Part shown: in pieces, positions 1 through 6,430 of the stretch | Position numbering within the stretch: the stretch's first letter is position 1 | How the letters are laid out: each line of letters begins with the position of its first letter | DNA from: Taibaiella sp047605615 | GTDB lineage: Bacteria; Bacteroidota; Bacteroidia; Chitinophagales; Chitinophagaceae | Direction: 5' to 3' | DNA: 10,615 nt | Assembly (NCBI GenBank): GCA_047605615.1 | Contig: JASGFI010000103.1 | Span: 1 to 10,615 of the forward strand | Position numbers and translations under genes: made by a program | The notes under the pieces: generated by a model | The model's input: the letters and a program-made list of their open reading frames with translations, nothing else | What the model was told of the DNA's origin: nothing | Databases searched by the model: none

Positions 1-38
1 CTAATACCCATAAGGATTACAGCGATTTTGAGCATCAT
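1..38 (-). CDS. Possible 5' end of a minus-strand gene cut by the window edge
   Basis: Reading the minus strand from an ATG at 38-36 gives MMLKIAVILMGI and then the edge. This is a lysine followed by a short hydrophobic run, as at the start of a signal peptide. A second ATG lies at 35-33. An upstream ATG at 49-47 reaches a stop after four codons, so it is not the start. The piece lies about 60 bp beyond the terminator of the gene at 201-2084 and points the same way, which is a natural place for the next gene. Only twelve codons are visible, so the product cannot be named and the call could be chance. Confidence 0.35.
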   Translation of the reverse strand, partial: MMLKIAVILMGI

Positions 39-99
39 TTTTTGTCCATTAAGCCTGGTTTTTGCTAAAAATTCGCAAGGGGAAAAAGTTCGGTAAAAA

Positions 100-144
100 C
101 CAAGATTGGTTACGGCCCGCTGCGCGGGCCGTAACCAATCTTGG
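100..144 (-). terminator. Intrinsic terminator of the T9SS cargo gene
   Basis: A perfect 21-bp inverted repeat (left arm 100-120, right arm 124-144) encloses a 3-nt loop. On the minus strand the stem is followed directly by five T residues (complement of a95-a99). It lies 56 bp past the stop codon of the minus-strand gene ending at 201. There is no T-tract on the plus-strand side, so it works as a terminator in one direction only. The stem is longer than most rho-independent terminators. Confidence 0.85.
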
Positions 145-200
145 AGAATATAGTATCCACAGAATGCCCGCCATAATAGCAATGGCGCAGGCACTGCACC

Positions 201-2084
201 TTATTGAATCATGGCTTTTACCATGCCTTGCTGCGTGCCGTTGTTGATGCGTATCAAATACATACCCTTATTGAAGGTGTTGCTGCCAATATGCAGCACG
301 TTGTTACCCTTCTTTACGGCGAATGTATGCGCATAAACCTTCCTGCCCGTCATGTCGAATATACCAACATCCATGTTTTCGGCTTTCTGCCCTTCCAGGG
401 ACAATACTATGTCGTTGTTGGAGGCATCGCCAAGCACCTTCAGCCCCAAGGCATTGTTGCGGGTTTGCAATATGCCCAAGTCATAGTCCGCAATGGCAAT
501 GTCGTCATAGGTCAATTCGTAGGTACTTTCCGAGCTTGAAGAAACATAAGTAAAGGCCAAATAAAAAGGCGTGGCTTTATACTGCGTAAGGTCTGCATAA
601 AGGGATGTCCATACATTCGAGTCGGGGGCGCTGGCGATGCCACTAACATCGAGGCTGGTCCAGGTTGCGGTGTTTGGGTCGGTGTCCAAAACGTAATCGG
701 TAGCTATTTTAACATCGCGCTGCGTGGTGCCGGAATAGCGCCTTTTTTGGTAGAAGCTCAACCCGGGCATCGACATTGCCGATAAGTCCAAAGGAGCCTT
801 GGTTATCAACCAATCTTCGTTCGTTTCAGAACCCGTACCCGAAACATAGCCATTCATGTACACTGCGGCGCTGTCGTCGTGGCCGTAAGAAGAACAACCC
901 CAATATTTGGTACCGGTAACGTTGTACTGCACGAAATCGCCCAAGGCGGTGCTGATACATTCGGTAAAGGTTTCGTCAAGCCCGGTCAGCGGCGTGGGCG
1001 GCGTAGTGTCCACCGTGCTGAATGCCCATGTGGCGCTATCGTCAATAGCCAAATTGGGCACGGACGTAGTGGCAGATATGAAGGCAGCGGAATCGAGGTG
1101 TACGTAATAACCGGTATTGTTGGCGAGCGAGAAGCCACTAAACGTTGCCGTGGAATCGGCACCTATGGTAGCCGCACTCGAGGCTGCGGTAAATACAACC
1201 GTGGCGGTGCCGGCTTCGTACAGGGATATATTGCCCGTTCCGGCGGCTATGTCTTGGCTGAATTTAACTTGCAGGCTATTGGTGGACAAGGGGATGTTGC
1301 TCCCGGTTGGGGTTTTGCTAACAACGTCTATTTGACTGGCAACCCCCGAACCGCTCCAGGTCAATGAAAAATTGTCTATGGCTGTAGTTGGCCTGCTGCC
1401 GCTACCGGTGGTTAGGTTCAATGCCACGATTCGGATTTGAACCGGTTCGGATTTGTTGTCGAGGGCAGAGCCGAAATCAACCGTTATGGTATTGTTGGAA
1501 AAAGTGTTGCCGCCGGTTGTGTTGGTGCCGGTAAGGGTGGCTTGCGTGAAAGAGGTAGGGGCGGCTCCAACGGCATAATCAACCTTCCACGTAGTGACCC
1601 GGGAAATGGTAGAGTCGAGCGACTGAAGATTGAAGGACAAATCGAAATCGGTAAGCCCGGCAGTACCAGCCAAGGTCAGCACAAATGCGGCACCGGAGTC
1701 GCTGCCACCAAAGGCGGCGCTGGTATAGGCCACCTGGCGCACCGCCAAAGCACGGTTGGTGTCTGCCGTTTGCAAAGCGGTAGTACCCGCCGAATAGGAG
1801 CTGTAGCTTGCGGCCGATGCTACGTTCTTAAACCCGCCAGTCGTGCCGCTCCAAGTGGCGCTGCTAGGGGTGGCAATGAAGGCGGCACTAACATTGGTGC
1901 CGGTATCGCCGGAAGTAACGTAGGTACGCACCGACCACCCCGTGGGCAAGCCCGATCCCAAGTCGCTAAAATTTTGGGTGTAGCTGCTGCCGGTCAACGA
2001 TAGCTGGGCTTGCGCCGTTCCGCTTGCAAGGGCAATGAGTGCCATTGCCGCCATTTTGCTTTTTTTCAGTAGTAATGATTTCAT
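201..2084 (-). CDS. Secreted T9SS cargo protein with Big_5-like and choice-of-anchor-J-like domains
   Basis: A 627-aa protein predicted to be exported by Sec and then carried across the outer membrane by the type IX secretion system. Residues 1-27 form a signal peptide (MKSLLLKKSK, a hydrophobic core, then GTAQAQ). Residues 28-245 are a Ser/Thr/Gly-rich beta region beginning YTQNFSDLGSGLPTGWSV, a start I associate with secreted Bacteroidota proteins. Residues 250-357 resemble a bacterial Ig-like Big_5 domain. Residues 366-531 resemble a cleaved-adhesin/choice-of-anchor J jelly roll (DETFTEC near the start, NEDWLITKAPLDLS, ending YDDIAI). Residues 545-627 are a type A T9SS sorting domain, with MTGRKVY and KGMYLIRI followed by a short strand at the end. 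The frame is open 111 codons further upstream, but I chose the ATG at 2084 because it gives the signal peptide and fits the promoter at 2117-2147. I see no catalytic motif; adhesion or binding is an inference. Confidence 0.9.
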   Translation of the reverse strand: MKSLLLKKSKMAAMALIALASGTAQAQLSLTGSSYTQNFSDLGSGLPTGWSVRTYVTSGDTGTNVSAAFIATPSSATWSGTTGGFKNVASAASYSSYSAGTTALQTADTNRALAVRQVAYTSAAFGGSDSGAAFVLTLAGTAGLTDFDLSFNLQSLDSTISRVTTWKVDYAVGAAPTSFTQATLTGTNTTGGNTFSNNTITVDFGSALDNKSEPVQIRIVALNLTTGSGSRPTTAIDNFSLTWSGSGVASQIDVVSKTPTGSNIPLSTNSLQVKFSQDIAAGTGNISLYEAGTATVVFTAASSAATIGADSTATFSGFSLANNTGYYVHLDSAAFISATTSVPNLAIDDSATWAFSTVDTTPPTPLTGLDETFTECISTALGDFVQYNVTGTKYWGCSSYGHDDSAAVYMNGYVSGTGSETNEDWLITKAPLDLSAMSMPGLSFYQKRRYSGTTQRDVKIATDYVLDTDPNTATWTSLDVSGIASAPDSNVWTSLYADLTQYKATPFYLAFTYVSSSSESTYELTYDDIAIADYDLGILQTRNNALGLKVLGDASNNDIVLSLEGQKAENMDVGIFDMTGRKVYAHTFAVKKGNNVLHIGSNTFNKGMYLIRINNGTQQGMVKAMIQ

Positions 2085-2116
2085 ATCCGATTTTGTTTTG
2101 TTTATCAAAAGAATTA

Positions 2117-2147
2117 CAAAAATATTCATTATTATTATTGTTCCAAA
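2117..2147 (-). promoter_or_regulatory. Bacteroidota-type promoter for the T9SS cargo gene
   Basis: On the minus strand a -33 TTTG (2147-2144) is followed after 19 nt by TATTTTTG (2124-2117), an exact match to the Bacteroidota -7 element TAnnTTTG at the usual spacing. The predicted start of transcription is near 2110, giving a leader of about 25 nt before the ATG at 2084. The leader is A-rich with no clear Shine-Dalgarno sequence, as is common in this phylum. Confidence 0.6.
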
Positions 2148-2156
2148 TATTGTTTG

Positions 2157-2168
2157 TCGTTGCAACGA
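2157..2168. promoter_or_regulatory. 12-bp palindrome in the divergent spacer, possible operator
   Basis: TCGTTGCAACGA is a perfect palindrome between the minus-strand promoter and the start of the restriction-modification gene at 2239. It lies directly after a near-match to a plus-strand -7 element (TATTGTTTG at 2148-2156, one base too long for TAnnTTTG). A regulator binding here could therefore affect the restriction-modification gene. A 12-bp palindrome can arise by chance, no regulator gene is visible nearby, and no second copy was noticed. Confidence 0.2.
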
Positions 2169-2238
2169 AAAGGCCAACCTCATGCCCACGAAACAATTTT
2201 TATCATAACTTAGTCGGCTGACACGGACAAAAACGAAA

Positions 2239-5043
2239 ATGGCACTTAGCTGGAACGAAATAAAAGACCGGGCCTTGAAATTCTCCAAAGAATGGCAAGG
2301 GACAGAAAACGAAGAAGCGGACGCAAAGCCGTTTTTGGTTGAATTTTTCAATGTATTTGGCATTACAAGCAAACGAGTTTCTACGTTTGAACATCGTGTA
2401 AAAAAATTAGACGACAAAGACGGCTACATTGACTTGCTTTGGAAAGGAACGATTTTGATAGAGATGAAAAGCAAGGGCAAAAACCTCGACAAAGCCTTTA
2501 CGCAAGCCAAAGATTATTTACACGGACTTAAAGACCACGAATTGCCAAAATATATTTTGGTTTCCGACTTTGAAAACTTTCGTGTTACAGACCTTGAAGA
2601 AAATAAAGTTATTGAGTTTAAACTCAACGACCTTGTAAACAACGTGCAGCACTTCGGTTATTTGCTCGGCTACCAGAAAAAGGTTTACAAAGAACAAGAC
2701 CCGGCAAACATAAAAGCTGCCGAATTGATGGGCAAGCTGCACGACAATTTGAAAGCAATCGGCTACGAAGGACACCCCTTGGAAGTGTATCTGGTGCGTG
2801 TTTTGTTCTTGCTTTTTGCCGAAGACACTACCATTTTCAACAAGCAACAATTCCAGGAATACATAGAGCAACGCACGAGCGAAGACGGCAGCGACTTGGC
2901 TTCTAAACTGCAAGAACTGTTTCAAGTGCTGGACACGCCCGAAGAAAAACGCTTTAAAAATCTTGACGAACAACTTGCCGATTTTCCATACGTGAACGGA
3001 AAATTGTTTGAAGAAATTTTGCCTACGGCAAGTTTCGACGGCAAGATGCGGCAAGCCTTGCTCGATTGCTGTTACATTGATTGGAGCAAAATTTCGCCTG
3101 CCATTTTCGGCTCCATGTTCCAAAGCGTGATGAACCCCAAAGAACGCAGGAACCTGGGCGCACACTACACCAGCGAAACCAACATCTTGAAACTGATTAA
3201 ACCGTTGTTTCTTGATGAACTTTGGAAAGAATTTGAAAGCGTAAAAACAAACAAAAACAAACTTCCCGAATTTCATAAAAAACTAAGCTCGCTCAAATTC
3301 CTCGACCCGGCTTGCGGTTGCGGCAACTTTTTGGTGGTAACGTACCGTGAATTGCGGTTGTTGGAGTTGGAAGTCATCAGGGCGTTGAACAAATCGGGGC
3401 AAGGTTTTTTGAACGTGGGCGATATTATACAAATTGAAGTTGACCAATTTTATGGTATCGAATACGAAGAATTTCCGGCACAAATAGCACAGGTGGCAAT
3501 GTGGCTGATAGACCACCAAATGAATATGCAGGTAAGCAACGAGTTTGGGCAATATTTCGTGCGGCTGCCATTGAATAAATCGGCAAAAATTGTTCACGGA
3601 GATGCGCTCGAAACCGATTGGGAAAGCGTTGTTGCTAAAAATGAACTTTCGTACATTATCGGCAATCCGCCCTTCATCGGCTCAAAAATAATGACCCAAG
3701 CCCAACGCAACCAAATTGTAAAACAATTTGAGAATGTGCAAGGCAGCGGCGTGTTGGACTACGTTACGGGCTGGTACGTCAAAGCGGCAAAATACTTGAC
3801 AAGGGGGCATGCCCCCTTGCCGAAAGGGCATGCTCTGGCAAGGGGGCATGCCCCCTTGTCTGCTGCCCCCTTGCCGAAAACAAAGGTTGCTTTCGTTTCC
3901 ACAAATTCAATCGTACAAGGCGAGCAAACAAGTATTTTGTGGGGGCAAATGCTCAACAAATACGGCATTAAGATCCATTTTGCGCACCGCACGTTCAAGT
4001 GGAGCAACGAAGCCAGGGGCAATGCCGCCGTGTATTGCGTCATTATTGGCTTTGCGAACTTCGACACCGCAAACAAAACCATTTTCGACTACGAAGACAT
4101 CAAAGGCATCGCCCATGAAATAAAAGCCAAAAACATCAACCCGTATTTGGTGGACGCGAAAGATGTGTTGATAGAAAAACGAACTACGCCGCTTTGCGAC
4201 GTACCTGAAATGATAGCAGGAAATGTTGCTTATGATTACGGTTATTTTGTTTTTACAGGCGAGGAAATGAATGACTTTTTAGCCAAAGAACCAAAGTCGG
4301 AAAAATGGTTCAGGAAGCTGATAGGCGGCAAAGAGTTGATAAATGGCGGTATGCGTTTTTGTCTTTGGCTCAAAGATATTCAGCCAAATGAATTGCGCGA
4401 GATGAAAAACGTTCTATCTCTTGTGGAAAAAGTAAAGCAAGAACGGTTAAACGCAAAAGACAAGGGAACCCATAGGTTGGCAGACAGGGCGCATCAATTT
4501 CGTGATTTGAACAATCCCGATTTTTTCATTGCAATTCCGAAAACATCGAGCGAAAACAGAAAGTATATACCCATAAACTTTTACGGCAACGAATACATCC
4601 CGTCCGATTCTATTCGTTTTGTCCCTGACGGCACACTTTTTCATTTCGGCATATTGACTTCCGCGATGCACATGGCTTGGGTGAAAACTGTTTGTGGACG
4701 ATTGAAGAGCGATTTCCGTTATTCAAAAGACATCGTTTACAACAACTATCCGTTCCCGCAAAACCCAAGCGACAAACAGGTAAAAACGATAGAAGAAAAA
4801 GCGCAAAAAGTGTTGGGCGTTCGGGCAGAATTTCCAAGCAGCAGTTTGGCAGATTTGTACAATCCGCTCACGATGCCGCCAACGTTAGTAAAAGCCCACA
4901 ACGAGTTGGACAAAGCCGTGGACTTGGCTTACAGGCAACAGGCATTTACAACAGAAGCAAGCAGAATGGAATTTTTGTTTGATTTGTACGAAAGATATAC
5001 GGCGGATTTGTTTGCGAAAGGGAAAAAAAGTAAGCAAAAATGA
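2239..5043 (+). CDS. MmeI-family type IIL restriction-modification enzyme (nuclease + N6-adenine methyltransferase + target recognition)
   Basis: A 934-aa single-chain restriction-modification protein, close in length to MmeI (919 aa). The family methylates adenine on one strand of its site and cuts roughly 20 bp away. The N-terminal nuclease shows D65, then E75-M-K77, a D-X9-EXK arrangement as in MmeI. A helical spacer follows to about residue 300. The methyltransferase has a motif X region (GAHYTSETNI, 307-316), SAM motif I LDPACGCGNFL (355-365) and catalytic motif IV NPPF (476-479). The target-recognition and C-terminal region includes FHFGILTSAMHMAWVKTVCG, RLKSDFRYSKDIVYNNYPFP and SLADLYNPLTMPP. 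The start fits the family (MALSWNEIKDRALKFSKEW). The oddity is a 26-residue repeat insert at 522-547 between motif IV and the VAFVSTNS strand. All key residues are present, so the enzyme may be active; the recognised sequence cannot be read from this alone. Codons are more A/T-rich than in most flanking genes, and the gene opposes its neighbours on both sides, suggesting horizontal acquisition. Confidence 0.93.
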   Translation: MALSWNEIKDRALKFSKEWQGTENEEADAKPFLVEFFNVFGITSKRVSTFEHRVKKLDDKDGYIDLLWKGTILIEMKSKGKNLDKAFTQAKDYLHGLKDHELPKYILVSDFENFRVTDLEENKVIEFKLNDLVNNVQHFGYLLGYQKKVYKEQDPANIKAAELMGKLHDNLKAIGYEGHPLEVYLVRVLFLLFAEDTTIFNKQQFQEYIEQRTSEDGSDLASKLQELFQVLDTPEEKRFKNLDEQLADFPYVNGKLFEEILPTASFDGKMRQALLDCCYIDWSKISPAIFGSMFQSVMNPKERRNLGAHYTSETNILKLIKPLFLDELWKEFESVKTNKNKLPEFHKKLSSLKFLDPACGCGNFLVVTYRELRLLELEVIRALNKSGQGFLNVGDIIQIEVDQFYGIEYEEFPAQIAQVAMWLIDHQMNMQVSNEFGQYFVRLPLNKSAKIVHGDALETDWESVVAKNELSYIIGNPPFIGSKIMTQAQRNQIVKQFENVQGSGVLDYVTGWYVKAAKYLTRGHAPLPKGHALARGHAPLSAAPLPKTKVAFVSTNSIVQGEQTSILWGQMLNKYGIKIHFAHRTFKWSNEARGNAAVYCVIIGFANFDTANKTIFDYEDIKGIAHEIKAKNINPYLVDAKDVLIEKRTTPLCDVPEMIAGNVAYDYGYFVFTGEEMNDFLAKEPKSEKWFRKLIGGKELINGGMRFCLWLKDIQPNELREMKNVLSLVEKVKQERLNAKDKGTHRLADRAHQFRDLNNPDFFIAIPKTSSENRKYIPINFYGNEYIPSDSIRFVPDGTLFHFGILTSAMHMAWVKTVCGRLKSDFRYSKDIVYNNYPFPQNPSDKQVKTIEEKAQKVLGVRAEFPSSSLADLYNPLTMPPTLVKAHNELDKAVDLAYRQQAFTTEASRMEFLFDLYERYTADLFAKGKKSKQK
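3800..3879 (+). repeat. In-frame GC-rich palindromic repeat element inside the MmeI-like gene
   Basis: The 20-bp perfect palindrome CAAGGGGGCATGCCCCCTTG occurs at 3800-3819 and again at 3839-3858, 39 bp (13 codons) apart. A third, degenerate copy of the core (GGGCATGCTC) lies at 3826-3835. GCCCCCTTGCCGAAA is also directly repeated at 3811-3825 and 3865-3879, 54 bp apart. Translated, 3802-3879 is two 13-residue units, RGHAPLPKGHALA and RGHAPLSAAPLPK (residues 522-547), joining KAAKYLT to TKVAFVSTNS. Other MmeI-family proteins, as I recall them, run through this join with no such block. Every length is a multiple of three, so the frame is kept. The G/C-rich block contrasts with the A-rich gene around it. 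Confidence 0.85.
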
Positions 5044-5102
5044 GCAAAGAAAAAATAAAAAACGAGATAGAAAATAGCATAAAAAAACCGGCGAACCGCT
5101 GA
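5040..5102 (+). CDS. Possible 20-aa remnant reading frame after the restriction-modification gene
   Basis: An ATG overlaps the stop of the MmeI-like gene as ATGA (5040-5043) and opens a 20-codon frame, MSKEKIKNEIENSIKKPANR. Its last codons are the left arm of the terminator hairpin. Start-stop overlap of this kind is typical of translationally coupled genes, and the lysine/glutamate-rich start is protein-like, so this could be the stub of a partner gene lost at the right-hand junction of a transferred segment. It could equally be a chance frame in A-rich sequence. Confidence 0.2.
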   Translation: MSKEKIKNEIENSIKKPANR

Positions 5103-5119
5103 AAGCGGTTCGCCGGTTT
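5085..5119. terminator. Shared terminator between convergent genes
   Basis: A perfect 16-bp stem (5085-5100 with 5104-5119) closes a GAA loop. The minus-strand transcript from the lipoprotein gene leaves the stem into seven T residues (complement of a5081-a5087), partly shared with the stem end, making a strong intrinsic terminator. On the plus strand the stem ends in TTT and then AAATTTA, a weaker tract, so termination of the restriction-modification transcript is plausible but less certain. It sits 41 bp past the stop at 5043 and 20 bp past the lipoprotein stop at 5140. Confidence 0.8.
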
Positions 5120-5139
5120 AAATTTATCGGGTGGGCAAT

Positions 5140-5829
5140 CTATTCCTCTATGTGGTAGTCCAGCAAAGAATCGGTATAGTTCTGGTTGAAAAAAGTTAGT
5201 ATATGCACGTCATAATTGGTTTTGATGATGCCCACCCCGCGTTTGAACCAAGCCGTGGTGGTGCCGCAATCGGTCCAAATGGGCGATACCGATAGCTTTG
5301 CTTTCAGTGCGTTTGTTATCTGCATCACGTCGGTATAAGTATGGCTGCCAATGGTCATGGTGAGGCCCGTGGCGGTTACGGTGCCTTCGGCTTTCAGGTC
5401 TATGGGTACGCCCGAGTAGGTAATGTCGCCGGTATTGGTAAATTCATCGCCTTGTACCGCACTGTCTTTGCTAACTATCACTTCCATGTAGTTGGTGGCG
5501 CTACCGTCCAAATCGACGAGGGTCAAAAAGTACGAGCCGTTTTTGGCAAAGTATTCGGGCTTGAAGTATAGAGTGACCGTATCGGTATTTTCGTAGTAGT
5601 TGTACTCCCTATTCAGTTTCAGGCTGTCTTTGCCGGTAGCCACGCGGCGGGTAATGCTGCCGTCGGTAGAGCCATACAGCCACCAACTCCCGGCAGTGGT
5701 GCTCATGTAGTCTTCCACGCTATCGTTGTCATCGTCCAGATTTTTGTTGTCGCCGTCTTTGGTGCAGGCGGCAGCAAACAGCAAGGTGGCGGCGGAGGCT
5801 GCCAAAAAAGTAAGTTTCTTCATATTCAT
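5140..5829 (-). CDS. Hypothetical lipoprotein, probably outer-membrane or surface located
   Basis: A 229-aa protein of unknown function. MNMKKLTFLAASAATLLFAA is a type II signal peptide ending in a lipobox-like AAAC; C22 would be lipidated and become residue 1 of the mature protein. The next residues, TKDGDNKNLDDDND, are rich in acidic residues close to the cysteine, the kind of context linked to surface export of lipoproteins in Bacteroidota. The body is predicted beta-rich, with GSWWLYG near 47-53 and WFKRGVGIIKT near 194-204. This last pattern recalls the WFxxGVGLVK stretch seen in many unnamed Bacteroidota lipoproteins (my recollection, not a search). One further cysteine is at 188. Starts at 5829 (MNM) and 5823 (MKK) are both possible. 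It follows folK by 94 bp on the same strand, but an own promoter is likely. No enzyme motif is visible. Confidence 0.85.
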   Translation of the reverse strand: MNMKKLTFLAASAATLLFAAACTKDGDNKNLDDDNDSVEDYMSTTAGSWWLYGSTDGSITRRVATGKDSLKLNREYNYYENTDTVTLYFKPEYFAKNGSYFLTLVDLDGSATNYMEVIVSKDSAVQGDEFTNTGDITYSGVPIDLKAEGTVTATGLTMTIGSHTYTDVMQITNALKAKLSVSPIWTDCGTTTAWFKRGVGIIKTNYDVHILTFFNQNYTDSLLDYHIEE

Positions 5830-5856
5830 ATTGATTGCTTTTCTTGTATTTCGGCC

Positions 5857-5864
5857 TAAAAATA
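5857..5864 (-). promoter_or_regulatory. Weak candidate -7 element for the lipoprotein gene
   Basis: The minus strand reads TATTTTTA here, a single mismatch to TAnnTTTG, about 27 nt upstream of the ATG at 5829. The distance resembles that of the better promoter at 2117-2124. No clear TTTG lies 19-21 nt further upstream (only TTTC, about 25 nt away), so this remains weak. Confidence 0.25.
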
Positions 5865-5923
5865 TCGTTTTTTTGATACAGACGACAGTCGAAACCCCCC
5901 TAATTGGGTTTTAGGAGTCTATT

Positions 5924-6430
5924 TTACGGGTTTTCTACCAAATTAACTGCCAATTTATCCGTGGTATGCCGAAAAAGATAACTATTGTCAAGGTTCAATA
6001 CAGGATGAAGGAAGTGCGGGGCTATTGCGGCCAAAGGTGCCAATACAAAATTGCGCTGCTGCATGAGCGGGTGAGGTATGGTCAATGTAGGCGTGTCAAC
6101 CACCCAATCGTCGTAGTAAATAATGTCTATGTCAATGGAACGGTTGCCCCATTTCCCGATACGCTCGCGCCCCAATCGGGATTCTATCAGTTGAATGGCG
6201 GCCAGCAGCTCCATGGGCGACAAGGACGTTTCCATGGCCAATGCCTGGTTGAGGTGTGCGGGCAAGCCTTCCACGCCCCAGCTGGCGGTTTCGTATATGC
6301 CCGATGCTTTTGCTATGCGGCCCGCTTCCTTTTCCAATGCCGCCCGTGCGCGTTGCAGCATTTCCAGCCGGTTGCCCATGTTGCTGCCCAGCAATAAATA
6401 AGCCGTATGCAGTTGGTTGCTATCGGGCAT
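5924..6430 (-). CDS. folK: 2-amino-4-hydroxy-6-hydroxymethyldihydropteridine diphosphokinase (HPPK)
   Basis: A cytoplasmic enzyme of folate synthesis that transfers pyrophosphate from ATP to 6-hydroxymethyl-7,8-dihydropterin, giving the substrate for dihydropteroate synthase (FolP). The 168-aa length is normal for a single-domain HPPK. Family landmarks are all present: YLLLGSNMGNR at 11-21, YETASWGVEG (46-55) then LNQAL for the pterin pocket, RSIDIDIIYYDD at 97-108 with the two magnesium-binding aspartates D100 and D102, and IPHPLMQQRNFVLAPL at 118-133 with the ATP-binding arginine region. The start at 6430 lies inside the 3' end of the exonuclease gene (11-bp overlap), indicating co-transcription and probably coupled translation. 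No sign of fusion to other folate enzymes or of decay. Confidence 0.96.
   Translation of the reverse strand: MPDSNQLHTAYLLLGSNMGNRLEMLQRARAALEKEAGRIAKASGIYETASWGVEGLPAHLNQALAMETSLSPMELLAAIQLIESRLGRERIGKWGNRSIDIDIIYYDDWVVDTPTLTIPHPLMQQRNFVLAPLAAIAPHFLHPVLNLDNSYLFRHTTDKLAVNLVENP

Noticed and set aside
879..1367. Open plus-strand frame antisense to the T9SS cargo gene
   Set aside because: It is a shadow of a Ser/Thr/Gly-rich gene on the other strand; its product shows no domain, start context or recognisable motif.
2085..2417. Extra 111 codons upstream of the T9SS cargo gene in the same frame
   Set aside because: They overlap the start of the restriction-modification gene on the other strand, lack a signal peptide at the front and pass through the likely promoter. 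The ATG at 2084 gives a clean signal peptide.
3800..3879. CRISPR-like repeat array
   Set aside because: The repeats are 39 and 54 bp apart with related, not unique, spacers; they lie inside a protein frame and no cas gene is present.
3759..4123. Overlapping frames on both strands across the palindromic insert, including repeated Pro/Cys-rich peptides
   Set aside because: Palindromic G/C-rich DNA keeps several frames open. Only the restriction-enzyme frame has homologous sequence on both sides of the insert.
5892..5911. Hairpin AAACCC...GGGTTT after folK
   Set aside because: The stem is only 6 bp with an 8-nt loop and lacks a T-tract in the direction of transcription; not convincing as a terminator.
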